Below, in pieces: positions 1 through 4,871 of a stretch of 8,770 bases of DNA. A program made the position numbers and the translations under genes. Under the pieces are notes generated by a model that worked only from the letters and a program-made list of their open reading frames with translations, searched no databases and was not told the DNA's origin. The stretch's first letter is position 1; every line of letters starts with the position of its first letter. Origin of the DNA: Candidatus Helarchaeota archaeon (GTDB lineage: Archaea; Asgardarchaeota; Lokiarchaeia; Helarchaeales; HEL-GB-A); the NCBI GenBank assembly GCA_013375405.1, contig JABXJU010000187.1:1-8770 (forward strand). Reading direction: 5' to 3'.

Positions 1-77
1 AAAATCCGTACAACAGAATTAGATAAACTCGTGGATAAGGCTCATGGAAAAAAAGATAACGGTTCAATTGATTTAAA
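1..77. repeat. Left copy of the 77-bp terminal overlap (circle junction)
   Basis: Bases 1-77 match bases 8694-8770 exactly, and the two copies lie at the extreme ends. The simplest reading is a circular molecule cut at an arbitrary point, with the overlap kept by the assembler. The unique length is then 8,693 bp, and features at the two ends should be read as continuous. A true terminal direct repeat of a linear phage genome is possible but less likely. Confidence 0.9.
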
Positions 78-135
78 CCGTCAGAAAAATCAAAAACACA
101 AAAACAGATTTCTAAAAAATAGGTTTAAAAAATAA
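1..135 (+). CDS. 3' part of a small basic ORF crossing the circle junction
   Basis: Read across the junction, this frame is open from 8673 through 8693/1 to a TAA at 133-135. The peptide is very Lys/Arg/Asn-rich, with TTELDKLVDKAHGKKDNGS near its start and RFLKNRFKK at its end. No good start exists: the only early candidates are ATT at 8673 and GTG at 31, neither with a clear ribosome binding site. It begins right where the 31-aa membrane ORF (8600-8695) ends in another frame. Removing one A from the A7 run at 8681-8687 would fuse the two into a 75-aa protein, with a membrane helix followed by a long cationic tail. I infer that this is the second half of that gene, separated by a frameshift, a sequencing error or slippage. 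Function unknown. Confidence 0.35.
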   Translation, partial: KIRTTELDKLVDKAHGKKDNGSIDLNRQKNQKHKNRFLKNRFKK

Positions 136-184
136 TTGTGAAACTTTTACGAAATTTGAAAGACTTTTTTGAAACAATATCTAA

Positions 185-226
185 TTTGCTTTTTTTTCCC
201 GGAATCCTGAAAGAAAAAAAGGCAAA
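185..226. other. A/T-rich hairpin downstream of the junction ORF
   Basis: TTTGC plus eight T (185-197) pairs with seven A plus GGCAAA (214-226) over 13 positions, one of them T-G, around a 16-nt loop. It lies 50 bp after the stop at 135 and could mark the 3' end of that message. It lacks a classic GC stem followed by a U-tract on the + strand, so its role is uncertain. Confidence 0.3.
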
Positions 227-269
227 ATTTATCAGGAAAAAATCAGGAAATAAGATGTAAATATGGCAT

Positions 270-316
270 GCGACCGCAGTTGAAAGACACATAAGTCGGT
301 CGCCTCTGTCTTTTTT
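270..316 (+). other. Pseudoknot-capable RNA element with trailing U-tract
   Basis: Two perfect 7-bp stems interleave. GCGACCG (270-276) pairs with CGGTCGC (297-303), and AAAGACA (283-289) pairs with TGTCTTT (307-313). The second strand of stem 2 runs into T6 (311-316). The order S1, S2, S1', S2' is that of an H-type pseudoknot with loops of 6, 7 and 3 nt. The 3-nt third loop is short for a 7-bp stem, so the stems may instead be alternatives in a switch, stem 2 being terminator-like. The nearest ORF starts 274 bp downstream, so it is not placed as a frameshift signal. Confidence 0.4.
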
Positions 317-390
317 AAATAGAGTGGTGAGATGGTGTAAAATAGTGTCATCGAGACAATTCTGGCCGTAACTTATGTAAACAAAAAAAC

Positions 391-404
391 GAAACGAACG
401 TTTC
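391..404. promoter_or_regulatory. Palindromic site GAAACG-AA-CGTTTC
   Basis: Two perfect 6-base half sites are separated by two bases. The size and symmetry suit a dimeric DNA-binding protein. No promoter can be placed next to it with confidence, so the operator reading is inference. Confidence 0.25.
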
Positions 405-420
405 AAGATATCGCCTGCAG

Positions 421-485
421 GGAGCTGGGATCCGGCAGCTCCGGACCGGAACATTTACACCGGAATTGCCCAAAACCAGTGTAAA
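421..485. other. Pair of hairpins in the leader before the repeat ORF
   Basis: GGAGCTG (421-427) and CAGCTCC (436-442) form a perfect 7-bp GC-rich stem with loop GGATCCGG. Then TTTACAC-C-GG (454-463) pairs with CC-A-GTGTAAA (476-485), with one mismatch. The first hairpin shares GAGCTGG with the dispersed repeat family. They may structure a transcript leading to the ORF at 590. The 136-589 interval holds no gene I can support. Confidence 0.35.
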
Positions 486-540
486 AATTAAAACAAACGT
501 TATGTATCAAGAATTTTGAATATGTTTCATTTCAGGTTAT

Positions 541-587
541 CCGGAGAGTCCCCGATCCGGAGAGTCCCTGAGCTGGTGAGTCCCTGA
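541..587 (+). repeat. Dispersed GATC-rich repeat, copy 1
   Basis: This carries two adjacent CCGGAGAGTCCC motifs followed by TGAGCTGGTGAGTCCC. Bases 557-584 match the reverse complement of 4473-4500 at 25 of 28 positions, and part matches 8040-8097. GGTGAG at 575-580 may also be the ribosome binding site for the ATG at 590. Confidence 0.65.
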
Positions 588-589
588 TT

Positions 590-1171
590 ATGAGAAACCT
601 CGATGCTCTCCCGAAAGTTTCCCTTGATGATCCTCTGATGATCTCCCTGAGCTGGAGAAACCTCGATGCTCTCCCGAAAGTTTTCCTTGATGATCTCCTG
701 ATGATCTCCCTGAGCTGGAGAAACCTCGATGCTCTCCCGAAAGTTTTCCTTAATGATCCTCTGATGATCTCCCTGAGCTGGAGAAAACTTGATGATCTCC
801 CGTATTTTCCCTCTTATGATCCCCTGATGATCTCCCTGAGCTGGGGAAACCTCGATGATCTCCCGGAATTTACTAATGATGATTTACCGGAGGTTCCTCA
901 TGGTTATCCTCATATGATTTCCCTGAGCTGGAGAAATCTTGATGATCTCCCGGAGGTTCCCCCTGATGATCCCCTGATGATCTCACTGAGCTGGAGAAGC
1001 ATCGATACTCTCCCGTATGTTCCCTTTGATGATACCCTTATGATCTCCCTGAGCTTGAGAAATCTTGATGCTCTCCCGGATGTTTCCTTTGATTATCCCC
1101 TGATGCTCTCTATGAGCTGGGAATTTGGGATTCCCTTGATAAGGAGAAACCTCGATCCTGATGATCCCTGA
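590..1171 (+). CDS. Tandem-repeat protein with LRR-like 21-residue units
   Basis: This 193-aa ORF consists of eight tandem units averaging RNLDALPKVFLDDPLMI plus SLSW, then a short tail. The unit pattern L-xxx-L-x-W-xN-L-xx-LP-x-V-PP resembles the 20-22-residue bacterial leucine-rich repeats of the YopM/IpaH type. That match is by eye and not proven. Every unit keeps L-xx-LP, and all but the last keep MISLS. Unit 5 is 29 residues, but its insertion stays in frame, and no stop appears although the units have diverged; both favour real coding. GGTGAG lies 9 bases before the ATG. There is no signal peptide, membrane segment or LRR cap. Against coding, the array is built of short GATC-rich motifs that also occur in non-coding places on this molecule. 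A structural DNA array that happens to be open is the main alternative. Confidence 0.5.
   Translation: MRNLDALPKVSLDDPLMISLSWRNLDALPKVFLDDLLMISLSWRNLDALPKVFLNDPLMISLSWRKLDDLPYFPSYDPLMISLSWGNLDDLPEFTNDDLPEVPHGYPHMISLSWRNLDDLPEVPPDDPLMISLSWRSIDTLPYVPFDDTLMISLSLRNLDALPDVSFDYPLMLSMSWEFGIPLIRRNLDPDDP
593..1120 (+). repeat. Eight 63-bp tandem repeats (unit 5 is 87 bp)
   Basis: Units start at 593, 656, 719, 782, 845, 932, 995 and 1058. Units 1-3 are nearly identical and units 4-8 are more divergent, as expected for recent expansion at the 5' side. The most conserved stretch is GATGATCTCCCTGAGCTGG. Most units carry one to three GATC sites. The size and lack of spacers exclude a CRISPR array. Confidence 0.9.
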
Positions 1172-1191
1172 TCCTGATAGTCCCCGATCCT
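1150..1191 (+). repeat. Dispersed GATC-rich repeat at the right edge of the array
   Basis: CTCGATCCTGATGATCCCTG and then AGTCCCCGATCC close the array. The same AGTCCCCGATCC occurs at its left edge (547-558), so the array is bracketed by matching 12-bp motifs. The stop codon of the repeat ORF lies inside this copy. Confidence 0.5.
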
Positions 1192-1212
1192 TTTATCTCA
1201 AATCGAATATTA

Positions 1213-1247
1213 ACAATTCAACATATTTACCGCTTGACAATTCAACA
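1213..1247 (+). repeat. Two direct 11-bp repeats over a promoter
   Basis: ACAATTCAACA occurs at 1213-1223 and 1237-1247, starts 24 bp apart. The second copy overlaps the -35 box and early spacer of the promoter at 1234-1261. They could be paired binding sites for a regulator on roughly the same helix face; that role is inferred. Confidence 0.45.
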
Positions 1248-1261
1248 GAAATTAGTATATT
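1234..1261 (+). promoter_or_regulatory. Strong sigma-70-type promoter
   Basis: TTGACA (1234-1239) and TATATT (1256-1261) are separated by 16 bp, the closest match to consensus I found on this molecule. Transcription should start near 1267-1269. No convincing ORF follows. Instead a series of stems follows and ends in a U-rich terminator, so it probably drives a non-coding RNA. Confidence 0.55.
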
Positions 1262-1266
1262 ACTCT

Positions 1267-1456
1267 TGTTCTATTTTTACTTGTTTCCCTCACGAACAAG
1301 TTTGTTTGTTTGTTTTGACTTGACTTTTTTCACGGGTAAGTCTAATCCAGATCGTTTTAAGCTTGTAGCTTTTAAAAGGTCAAGTCTTAACTGTGACGAC
1401 CGTATGTTCAGCCCTGATACTTGAGTGTATCACCTGTTTCATACGGTCTTGTTTTT
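1267..1456 (+). ncRNA. Candidate structured small RNA of about 190 nt
   Basis: It starts at a near-consensus promoter and shows three successive structures. Hairpin 1 is 1279-1286 with 1294-1301 (8 bp including one U-G, loop CCCUCAC). Domain 2 is a 13-bp stem, 1317-1329 with 1374-1386, enclosing an AAGCU/AGCUU hairpin. Domain 3 is 1398-1406 with 1440-1448, enclosing UGAUAC/GUAUCA, then a U-rich run. UCAAGU at 1380-1385 could instead pair with ACUUGA at 1419-1424 in the domain-3 loop, so alternative folds exist. It matches no RNA family I recognise. A copy-number antisense RNA or a structured plasmid RNA would fit. The overlapping short ORFs lack ribosome binding sites and protein-like composition. 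Confidence 0.4.
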
Positions 1457-1458
1457 AT
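1398..1458 (+). terminator. Rho-independent terminator of the candidate small RNA
   Basis: GACCGTATG (1398-1406) pairs perfectly with CATACGGTC (1440-1448), with an inner TGATAC/GTATCA hairpin at 1415-1432. TTGTTTTTATT follows at once. The enclosed loop is larger than in a typical terminator, so it may also be a functional RNA domain. Confidence 0.45.
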
Positions 1459-1460
1459 TT

Positions 1461-1620
1461 CGATATTCCGGCTATAATCTGAAATTTTGCCGATTTCACC
1501 AAAATATTCATAAAAAACCAGATCATTGCCCCCTGTCATGCCCTCAGACGAACGATCTCACCTCACGGCATAGTATACCACTACCGAAAACCGCACTTTT
1601 AACCTGTCGATCTGAGACAT
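1461..1620 (+). repeat. 160-bp direct repeat, copy A
   Basis: It aligns without gaps to 1741-1900 at a constant offset of 280 bp, about 119 of 160 identical by hand count. The best-kept blocks are AAAATATTCA, CATGCCCTCAGA, GAACGATCTCA and CCTGTCGATCTGAGACA. CTCAGA (1543-1548) can pair with TCTGAG (1611-1616), and both arms are intact in both copies. The short ORF through it (1425-1685) has no ribosome binding site and is not credible. This is the start of a gene-free interval running to 2349. Confidence 0.8.
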
Positions 1621-1640
1621 GCCGGCCAACATGCCGGCCA
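1617..1640 (+). repeat. Two tandem ACATGCCGGCCA units
   Basis: Two exact 12-bp units abut at 1617-1628 and 1629-1640, each holding the palindrome GCCGGC. They overlap the end of 160-bp copy A and are absent after copy B. They are GC-rich islands in AT-rich surroundings and could be protein-binding sites. Confidence 0.6.
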
Positions 1641-1740
1641 ATATTTAAAAAAATAAGTGTAAATAATTATCAAAAAAAGGCATAGATCGTAATTTTTCTA
1701 TATATATGAAAAGCATAATATGGCTGTCAGGCTATAATAT

Positions 1741-1900
1741 CGAAATTCTGACCGTAATCTAAAAAATTGCCGATCTCATAAAAATATTCATCAAAAATCC
1801 GATCCTTGCCCTCTGGCATGCCCTCAGATGAACGATCTCATAATGAGCCGACCCCAAGCACTACCCAAAAACACGTTTTAATCCTGTCGATCTGAGACAC
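1741..1900 (+). repeat. 160-bp direct repeat, copy B
   Basis: Partner of 1461-1620. Differences concentrate at 1841-1860, where only about 5 of 20 bases match, while the flanking blocks are 80-100% identical. That leaves two conserved modules joined by a free linker. GGCTATAAT occurs just inside copy A (1470-1478) and just before copy B (1730-1738). Gap-free length conservation suggests functional spacing between sites or within an RNA. Confidence 0.8.
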
Positions 1901-1924
1901 GATCTGAATTATTATTCATTTTTC

Positions 1925-1990
1925 GGTAAACATATTCAAAGAACATCACCAGAATAACCGTGAAGGTTCTTAATCGTGAGTCTGCTTACC
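1925..1990. other. Branched stem-loop region
   Basis: GGTAA (1925-1929) can pair with TTACC (1986-1990). Inside lie AAGAAC/GTTCTT (1939-1944 with 1966-1971) and TCAC/GTGA (1946-1949 with 1960-1963). The stems are short and each alone is weak. The interest is that they nest and lead straight into the strong hairpin at 1995. Confidence 0.25.
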
Positions 1991-1994
1991 TTAA

Positions 1995-2050
1995 AAAAAT
2001 TATCTCACATCGAGTCGTACCTAACTATGCCTCGACCTGAGATAATTTTT
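1995..2050. terminator. Strong long hairpin, possibly a bidirectional terminator
   Basis: AAAAATTATCTCA (1995-2007) pairs perfectly with TGAGATAATTTTT (2038-2050). After a 2x2 internal loop, TCGAG/CTCGA (2010-2014 with 2031-2035) extends the stem, leaving a 16-nt loop. The A-tract/T-tract symmetry could end transcripts from either side. A single-strand or double-strand origin hairpin is an alternative. Confidence 0.45.
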
Positions 2051-2134
2051 AGAGACAGGTACACTACTTACTCAAATTGATTCTCGATGATTTTTTACCC
2101 TTCCTGATCAGTCCGGACGTAGCGATCCTGATCC

Positions 2135-2170
2135 GGCGATCTCGTATTTTGTGCAGAATACGAGATTGTC
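2135..2170. terminator. Hairpin upstream of the recombinase promoter
   Basis: ATCTCGTATT (2139-2148) pairs perfectly with AATACGAGAT (2157-2166) around an 8-nt loop, and four more pairs including two G-T extend it to 2135/2170. A T-run follows at 2176-2180, a few bases too far for an ideal terminator. It sits beside a GATC cluster (2105-2141) with two CCTGATC motifs and probably insulates the recombinase promoter. Confidence 0.4.
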
Positions 2171-2264
2171 AAATGTTTTTAATTATTATGAATTGTTAAA
2201 AAATAACATATAAATGCAACCAGCACATATACTAAAAGAATAAATATATATCTAAATTATTTCC

Positions 2265-2292
2265 TTGACTTTGTGTTACTTTCCACTATATT
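2265..2292 (+). promoter_or_regulatory. Promoter for the recombinase operon
   Basis: TTGACT (2265-2270) and TATATT (2287-2292) are 16 bp apart, the same spacing and -10 box as the small-RNA promoter at 1234. Expected transcription start is near 2298, about 50 bp before the recombinase ATG. Confidence 0.5.
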
Positions 2293-2349
2293 TTATCTTC
2301 TGTAATCTCTCGATACACTATTTCAACCACCAGCAACGGAGCGATCTTT

Positions 2350-3000
2350 ATGAAAAAACAAAAAAATTCTAAATGTCCGGGAATCCCGAAACCAAAACGC
2401 TGGTATAAGAAAACCCCCGAAATTCTTCTCGATGATGAGATCGATCTTCTCCTGCAGGAAGCTATGAAGCATGGACACCGGGATTATACCCTGATCTTAT
2501 TTGCGCTTTCAACAGGCCTGAGAAATTCAGAGGTTGTAGGACTCAATATCGGAAATGTATATCCTTTCGGTACTACTGTTAGTATCCTCGATCTACCGGC
2601 TGAGATCGCCAAAGGTAAAAAACCCCGCAAAATACCTCTGAATGATAATATCAGAGCCATTCTTGAATTTTACATCATTGATGAATTTAACTCAAAAAGA
2701 ATCACCGGCGGAGAATCCCCTCTGTTTCGTTCCAAGTATACAAATAAACGCCTCGGACAGAGAGATTTCCAGCAAATACTCAGAAGGCATGCTATCGCAT
2801 CGATACAACAACCTTGTAAGCCTCATAAGCTGAGACACACGTTCGCTACAAAGCTTCTCGAACAGTCAAATATCAAAATTGTACAGGAAATCCTTGGACA
2901 CACCTGTCTTCAAAGCACACAGATTTATCTTCATCCGAGTTCAAGCGATAAAATGACCGCAGTCAATAAATTGAAGTTCGGCACTAACCAAAAGAAATAA
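2350..3000 (+). CDS. Tyrosine recombinase (XerC/D-like), catalytic domain only
   Basis: This 216-aa protein should cut and rejoin DNA at a specific site through a 3'-phosphotyrosine intermediate, acting in plasmid dimer resolution or integration. The catalytic set is visible: Arg58 in TGLRNSEV, a likely beta-hairpin Lys in KGKKPRKIPL (88-97), His159-xx-Arg162 in HKLRHTFAT, His184 in LGHT, and Tyr193 in TQIYLH. Xer proteins are usually near 300 aa. Here only about 25 residues precede the catalytic domain, so the SAM-like core-binding domain is missing. GGAG lies 8 bases before the ATG, and no in-frame upstream start is evident. A small membrane protein follows 22 bp after the stop, probably co-transcribed. 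The 28-bp palindrome at 4523 is a possible target, untested. Family assignment is firm; function in the element is inferred. Confidence 0.92.
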   Translation: MKKQKNSKCPGIPKPKRWYKKTPEILLDDEIDLLLQEAMKHGHRDYTLILFALSTGLRNSEVVGLNIGNVYPFGTTVSILDLPAEIAKGKKPRKIPLNDNIRAILEFYIIDEFNSKRITGGESPLFRSKYTNKRLGQRDFQQILRRHAIASIQQPCKPHKLRHTFATKLLEQSNIKIVQEILGHTCLQSTQIYLHPSSSDKMTAVNKLKFGTNQKK

Positions 3001-3022
3001 CACCATGAGAAAGGATTTTAAA

Positions 3023-3523
3023 ATGAAAAAAGGATGTGGCTGTTTATTGATAATCTTCATTATTTTTATCATAATATGTGTGTTTAATAATGTAGTCAAA
3101 ACTTCAAGAAATAATCGGCAATTTGACAGAAAATTGACTACAGTAAAATCTCAAAATGAGATTTATTCTGATACCTCATCTATTAAATTAGATTCTCCTG
3201 AAATTCCTAAAAAGCAAAAAACACATGAAACTTCAATGCAGTGGTTTGAAGGCGGAAATCTTCATAATACAACTTGGAAAAAATGGAAAAAAGCTACCTA
3301 CCGGAACAAACTTGCGACCGCAGGAGACTGGTTAACCGCTACTAAATGGAAAGGTCATTTGAATTCTCATGATGATTTCGATAAACTAAAGAAAAAGGCT
3401 CGTTTGTTAGTAACATCAATTGATGAAATGATAGAGATTGACGATGCTGGAAGCTTGGACTCCATGAGTTTAGCCGAGGCGGCTACTTTACTTGTTCTCG
3501 TTAGCCCTGATTTCGATCCCTAA
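3023..3523 (+). CDS. Membrane-anchored hypothetical protein
   Basis: I chose ATG 3023 (166 aa) over ATG 3005 because AAGGA lies 7 bases before it. The longer form would add only six residues. Residues 1-7 are MKKGCGC, and about 8-22 are a very hydrophobic Ile/Leu/Phe segment, so one membrane helix. The pattern suggests the C-terminal part faces the periplasm or cell exterior. A polar linker (25-70) leads to a compact domain (72-160) with WFEGGNLHNTTWKKWKKATY and NKLATAGDWL. That W-x-GG-x-LHN...W..A-Y-NKLATA pattern recurs, as I recall, in small proteins of plasmids and other bacteria, but I cannot name the family. LLVTSIDEM and SMSLAEAATLLVLV look like amphipathic helices. It is not a lipoprotein by a standard lipobox. 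Probably in one operon with the recombinase. Confidence 0.8.
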   Translation: MKKGCGCLLIIFIIFIIICVFNNVVKTSRNNRQFDRKLTTVKSQNEIYSDTSSIKLDSPEIPKKQKTHETSMQWFEGGNLHNTTWKKWKKATYRNKLATAGDWLTATKWKGHLNSHDDFDKLKKKARLLVTSIDEMIEIDDAGSLDSMSLAEAATLLVLVSPDFDP

Positions 3524-3619
3524 TATTTACTAAAAATTAACAAGGAGAATATCATGGAAATTCTATCTTTATTAATCTTAATTTTCCTTATTATTTACGA
3601 ATACAAAAGGAGTGAAACC

Positions 3620-4444
3620 ATGAGACTTTTATCCGTTTTAATCTTGACCGTCTGTCTTGTTTTCGGATGTGAAAGTTTCCGGGAACCGACCGGCAATACC
3701 GGCATACAGGGAAAAACAGGCACTTTAATTGTCAATGTCGTATGGCCTGCAGGTGTGATCGGGAAAAATGCTGAAATTACACGTAGCGCCCCTGATGAAA
3801 TCACCGCATACCTGTATCGCTTGGGAAAAGAAGTCACTCACAGTAGTTTTGAACATGAAGGATCGTACGGTACGGCAGAATTGACTGTCAATGCTGTGAG
3901 CGGATACCGGCTTGAGATTGTAGCTACAAACTGGTATTCACCCGATGCTCTTTACACCGGAAGAAAAAATAACGTCACTGTCTTGGAAGATACTGTTACG
4001 TCTGTTGAAATTACGATGTCCGATACGGCGCCTGTTTTATCATTCATAACAGCCATCGATACCGAAGATTCCTCTTATACCTTTTCTTGGAATCGTGTTT
4101 ACCTCACTGAATCGTATTATCTTGAAGAAAGTCCAACTTCGGAGTTTATTGATGATTATTCAAGGAGTCTTTCTACCACTTTTTATTCCGGTTCTGATTT
4201 AAAAATTTCATTCAACAGCCATGAACCCGGAACCTTTTACTATGCTGTTTTTGCTGTGACTTCTTACAGTGATTATTTTTATCGTTTACCTGAACAATTA
4301 AGTAACTATGCCGTCTATGATTATTTTAAATATGGTGCTATAAGCAATATTATTCCGGTCACTTTTCAATCAGACGGGGGACAAGAAGAACCCGTTACCA
4401 AAACCGGTACGCTTAAAATCAAGATTCCCTGGCCAACGGAATAA
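3620..4444 (+). CDS. Putative lipoprotein with beta-sandwich and FN3-like domains
   Basis: From ATG 3620 (274 aa) the protein starts MRLLSVLILTVCLVFGC, a type II signal peptide with lipid-acceptor Cys17. AAGGAG lies just before this ATG with ideal spacing. ATG 3554, also with AAGGAG, would add 22 residues that form a separate hydrophobic segment. Residues about 30-135 start KTGTLIVNVVWP and look like a small beta-sandwich (prealbumin/carboxypeptidase-regulatory type). Residues about 138-250 resemble a fibronectin III domain (APVLSF, SYTFSWNRV, YYAVFAV). The last residues, KTGTLKIKIPWPTE, restart the first domain and then stop, so a second copy has been lost. The protein is probably anchored on the cell surface or outer membrane, perhaps binding a surface or another protein. 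No enzymatic motif is visible. A GATC-rich repeat copy lies just downstream. Confidence 0.75.
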   Translation: MRLLSVLILTVCLVFGCESFREPTGNTGIQGKTGTLIVNVVWPAGVIGKNAEITRSAPDEITAYLYRLGKEVTHSSFEHEGSYGTAELTVNAVSGYRLEIVATNWYSPDALYTGRKNNVTVLEDTVTSVEITMSDTAPVLSFITAIDTEDSSYTFSWNRVYLTESYYLEESPTSEFIDDYSRSLSTTFYSGSDLKISFNSHEPGTFYYAVFAVTSYSDYFYRLPEQLSNYAVYDYFKYGAISNIIPVTFQSDGGQEEPVTKTGTLKIKIPWPTE

Positions 4445-4472
4445 TTCGTTCCCAGAGCAATCAGGGCATGCA

Positions 4473-4500
4473 GGGGATCACCAGCTCAGGGATTCTCCGG
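4473..4500 (-). repeat. Dispersed GATC-rich repeat, inverted copy
   Basis: Its reverse complement matches 557-584 at 25 of 28 bases, including TCCCTGAGCTGGTGA. It begins 28 bp after the lipoprotein stop. Its CCGGAGAATCCCTGA end also matches 8040-8054 exactly. Confidence 0.7.
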
Positions 4501-4522
4501 CTCGAATTGAATTAACAGCTCA

Positions 4523-4550
4523 GGGGATCCTCTCGATCGAGAGGATCCCC
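4523..4550. repeat. 28-bp perfect palindrome
   Basis: GGGGATCCTCTCGA (4523-4536) is followed directly by its exact reverse complement (4537-4550), with no spacer. It holds three GATC sites. Split as 11 + 6 + 11 it has the length and layout of a Xer dif-type site, although natural dif arms are not identical and the sequence does not match dif consensus. It could also be a cruciform or a palindromic protein-binding site. It lies between the cargo genes and the replication genes. Confidence 0.75.
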
Positions 4551-4584
4551 GACTCATATAATCATGATTGAAAGTCTAAAATTA

Positions 4585-4616
4585 TGATTGCAATCAGGAA
4601 ATGAACAAGGTAATTT
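4585..4616 (+). promoter_or_regulatory. Possible promoter with palindromic operator for the replication genes
   Basis: TTGCAA (4588-4593) and TAATTT (4611-4616) are 17 bp apart, a weak promoter. The -35 box sits inside the perfect 12-bp palindrome TGATTGCAATCA (4585-4596). A second ATGATTG lies 20 bp upstream (4564-4570). A repressor bound to the palindrome would block the promoter; this is inferred from position only. Confidence 0.35.
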
Positions 4617-4632
4617 GTGGATACTCTTTTGA

Positions 4633-4662
4633 TGTTTCAGTCAATATTCCAGTTCTGAAACA
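4633..4662 (+). other. Leader hairpin before the 54-aa ORF
   Basis: TGTTTCAG (4633-4640) pairs with CTGAAACA (4655-4662) around a 14-nt loop. It ends 12 bases before the ribosome binding site at 4675. It could affect translation or serve as a DNA operator. Confidence 0.35.
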
Positions 4663-4688
4663 ATCACCATCACCGGGAGAGTTTTAAA

Positions 4689-4853
4689 ATGTATCCAGTT
4701 TCAGAAATCGTAATAACAGAAGACATGACACACGATGATATAAAAAAATATTTTCACAATCTTGGCTTTGTTTGTTCCAAGAAATTTACAGGTGAATATC
4801 GAAGAAAAATGTTAGAAATTGCAAAACAAAGAAATCAAAAAGTAAGAGAGTAA
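4689..4853 (+). CDS. 54-aa hypothetical protein upstream of the primase
   Basis: Starts MYPVSEIVITEDMTHDDIKK and ends with a basic helix (YRRKMLEIAKQRNQKVRE). GGGAGAG lies 8 bases before the ATG, one of the best ribosome binding sites here. A terminator-like hairpin begins 19 bp after the stop. Predicted structure by eye is a short strand, a helix (14-24), then a long charged helix, with no membrane segment and a lone Cys. The place, directly before the replication primase and under its own leader, is where copy-number regulators are often found, and the small basic fold would suit DNA or RNA binding. I do not recognise the family. Confidence 0.6.
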   Translation: MYPVSEIVITEDMTHDDIKKYFHNLGFVCSKKFTGEYRRKMLEIAKQRNQKVRE

Positions 4854-4871
4854 ATTTCACATATGTCTATA

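Noticed and set aside
29..38. DnaA box (GTGGATAA, 8 of 9), with similar single-mismatch matches near 4615, 5085 and 5383
   Set aside because: Isolated near-matches, several inside coding sequence, not clustered near the candidate origin; expected by chance.
409..442. Cloning-vector polylinker (GATATC, CCTGCAGG and GGATCC close together)
   Set aside because: No vector backbone, marker or known vector sequence nearby; the sites sit in a natural hairpin and the same GATC-rich motifs recur across the molecule.
125..454. 109-aa open frame on the - strand
   Set aside because: No ribosome binding site, composition driven by A/T runs, overlaps the pseudoknot element and hairpins, and opposes all other genes.
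590..1171. CRISPR array
   Set aside because: Repeats are contiguous 63-bp units with no unique spacers and no cas genes.
1161..1685. Two open frames of 87 and 86 aa on the + strand
   Set aside because: They coincide with the promoter, the structured-RNA candidate and 160-bp copy A. They lack ribosome binding sites, have low-complexity composition, and the frame is not kept in copy B.
4523..4550. Hairpin-telomere resolution site of a linear plasmid
   Set aside because: The terminal overlap supports a circle and no protelomerase-like gene is present; the recombinase is XerC/D-like in its motifs.
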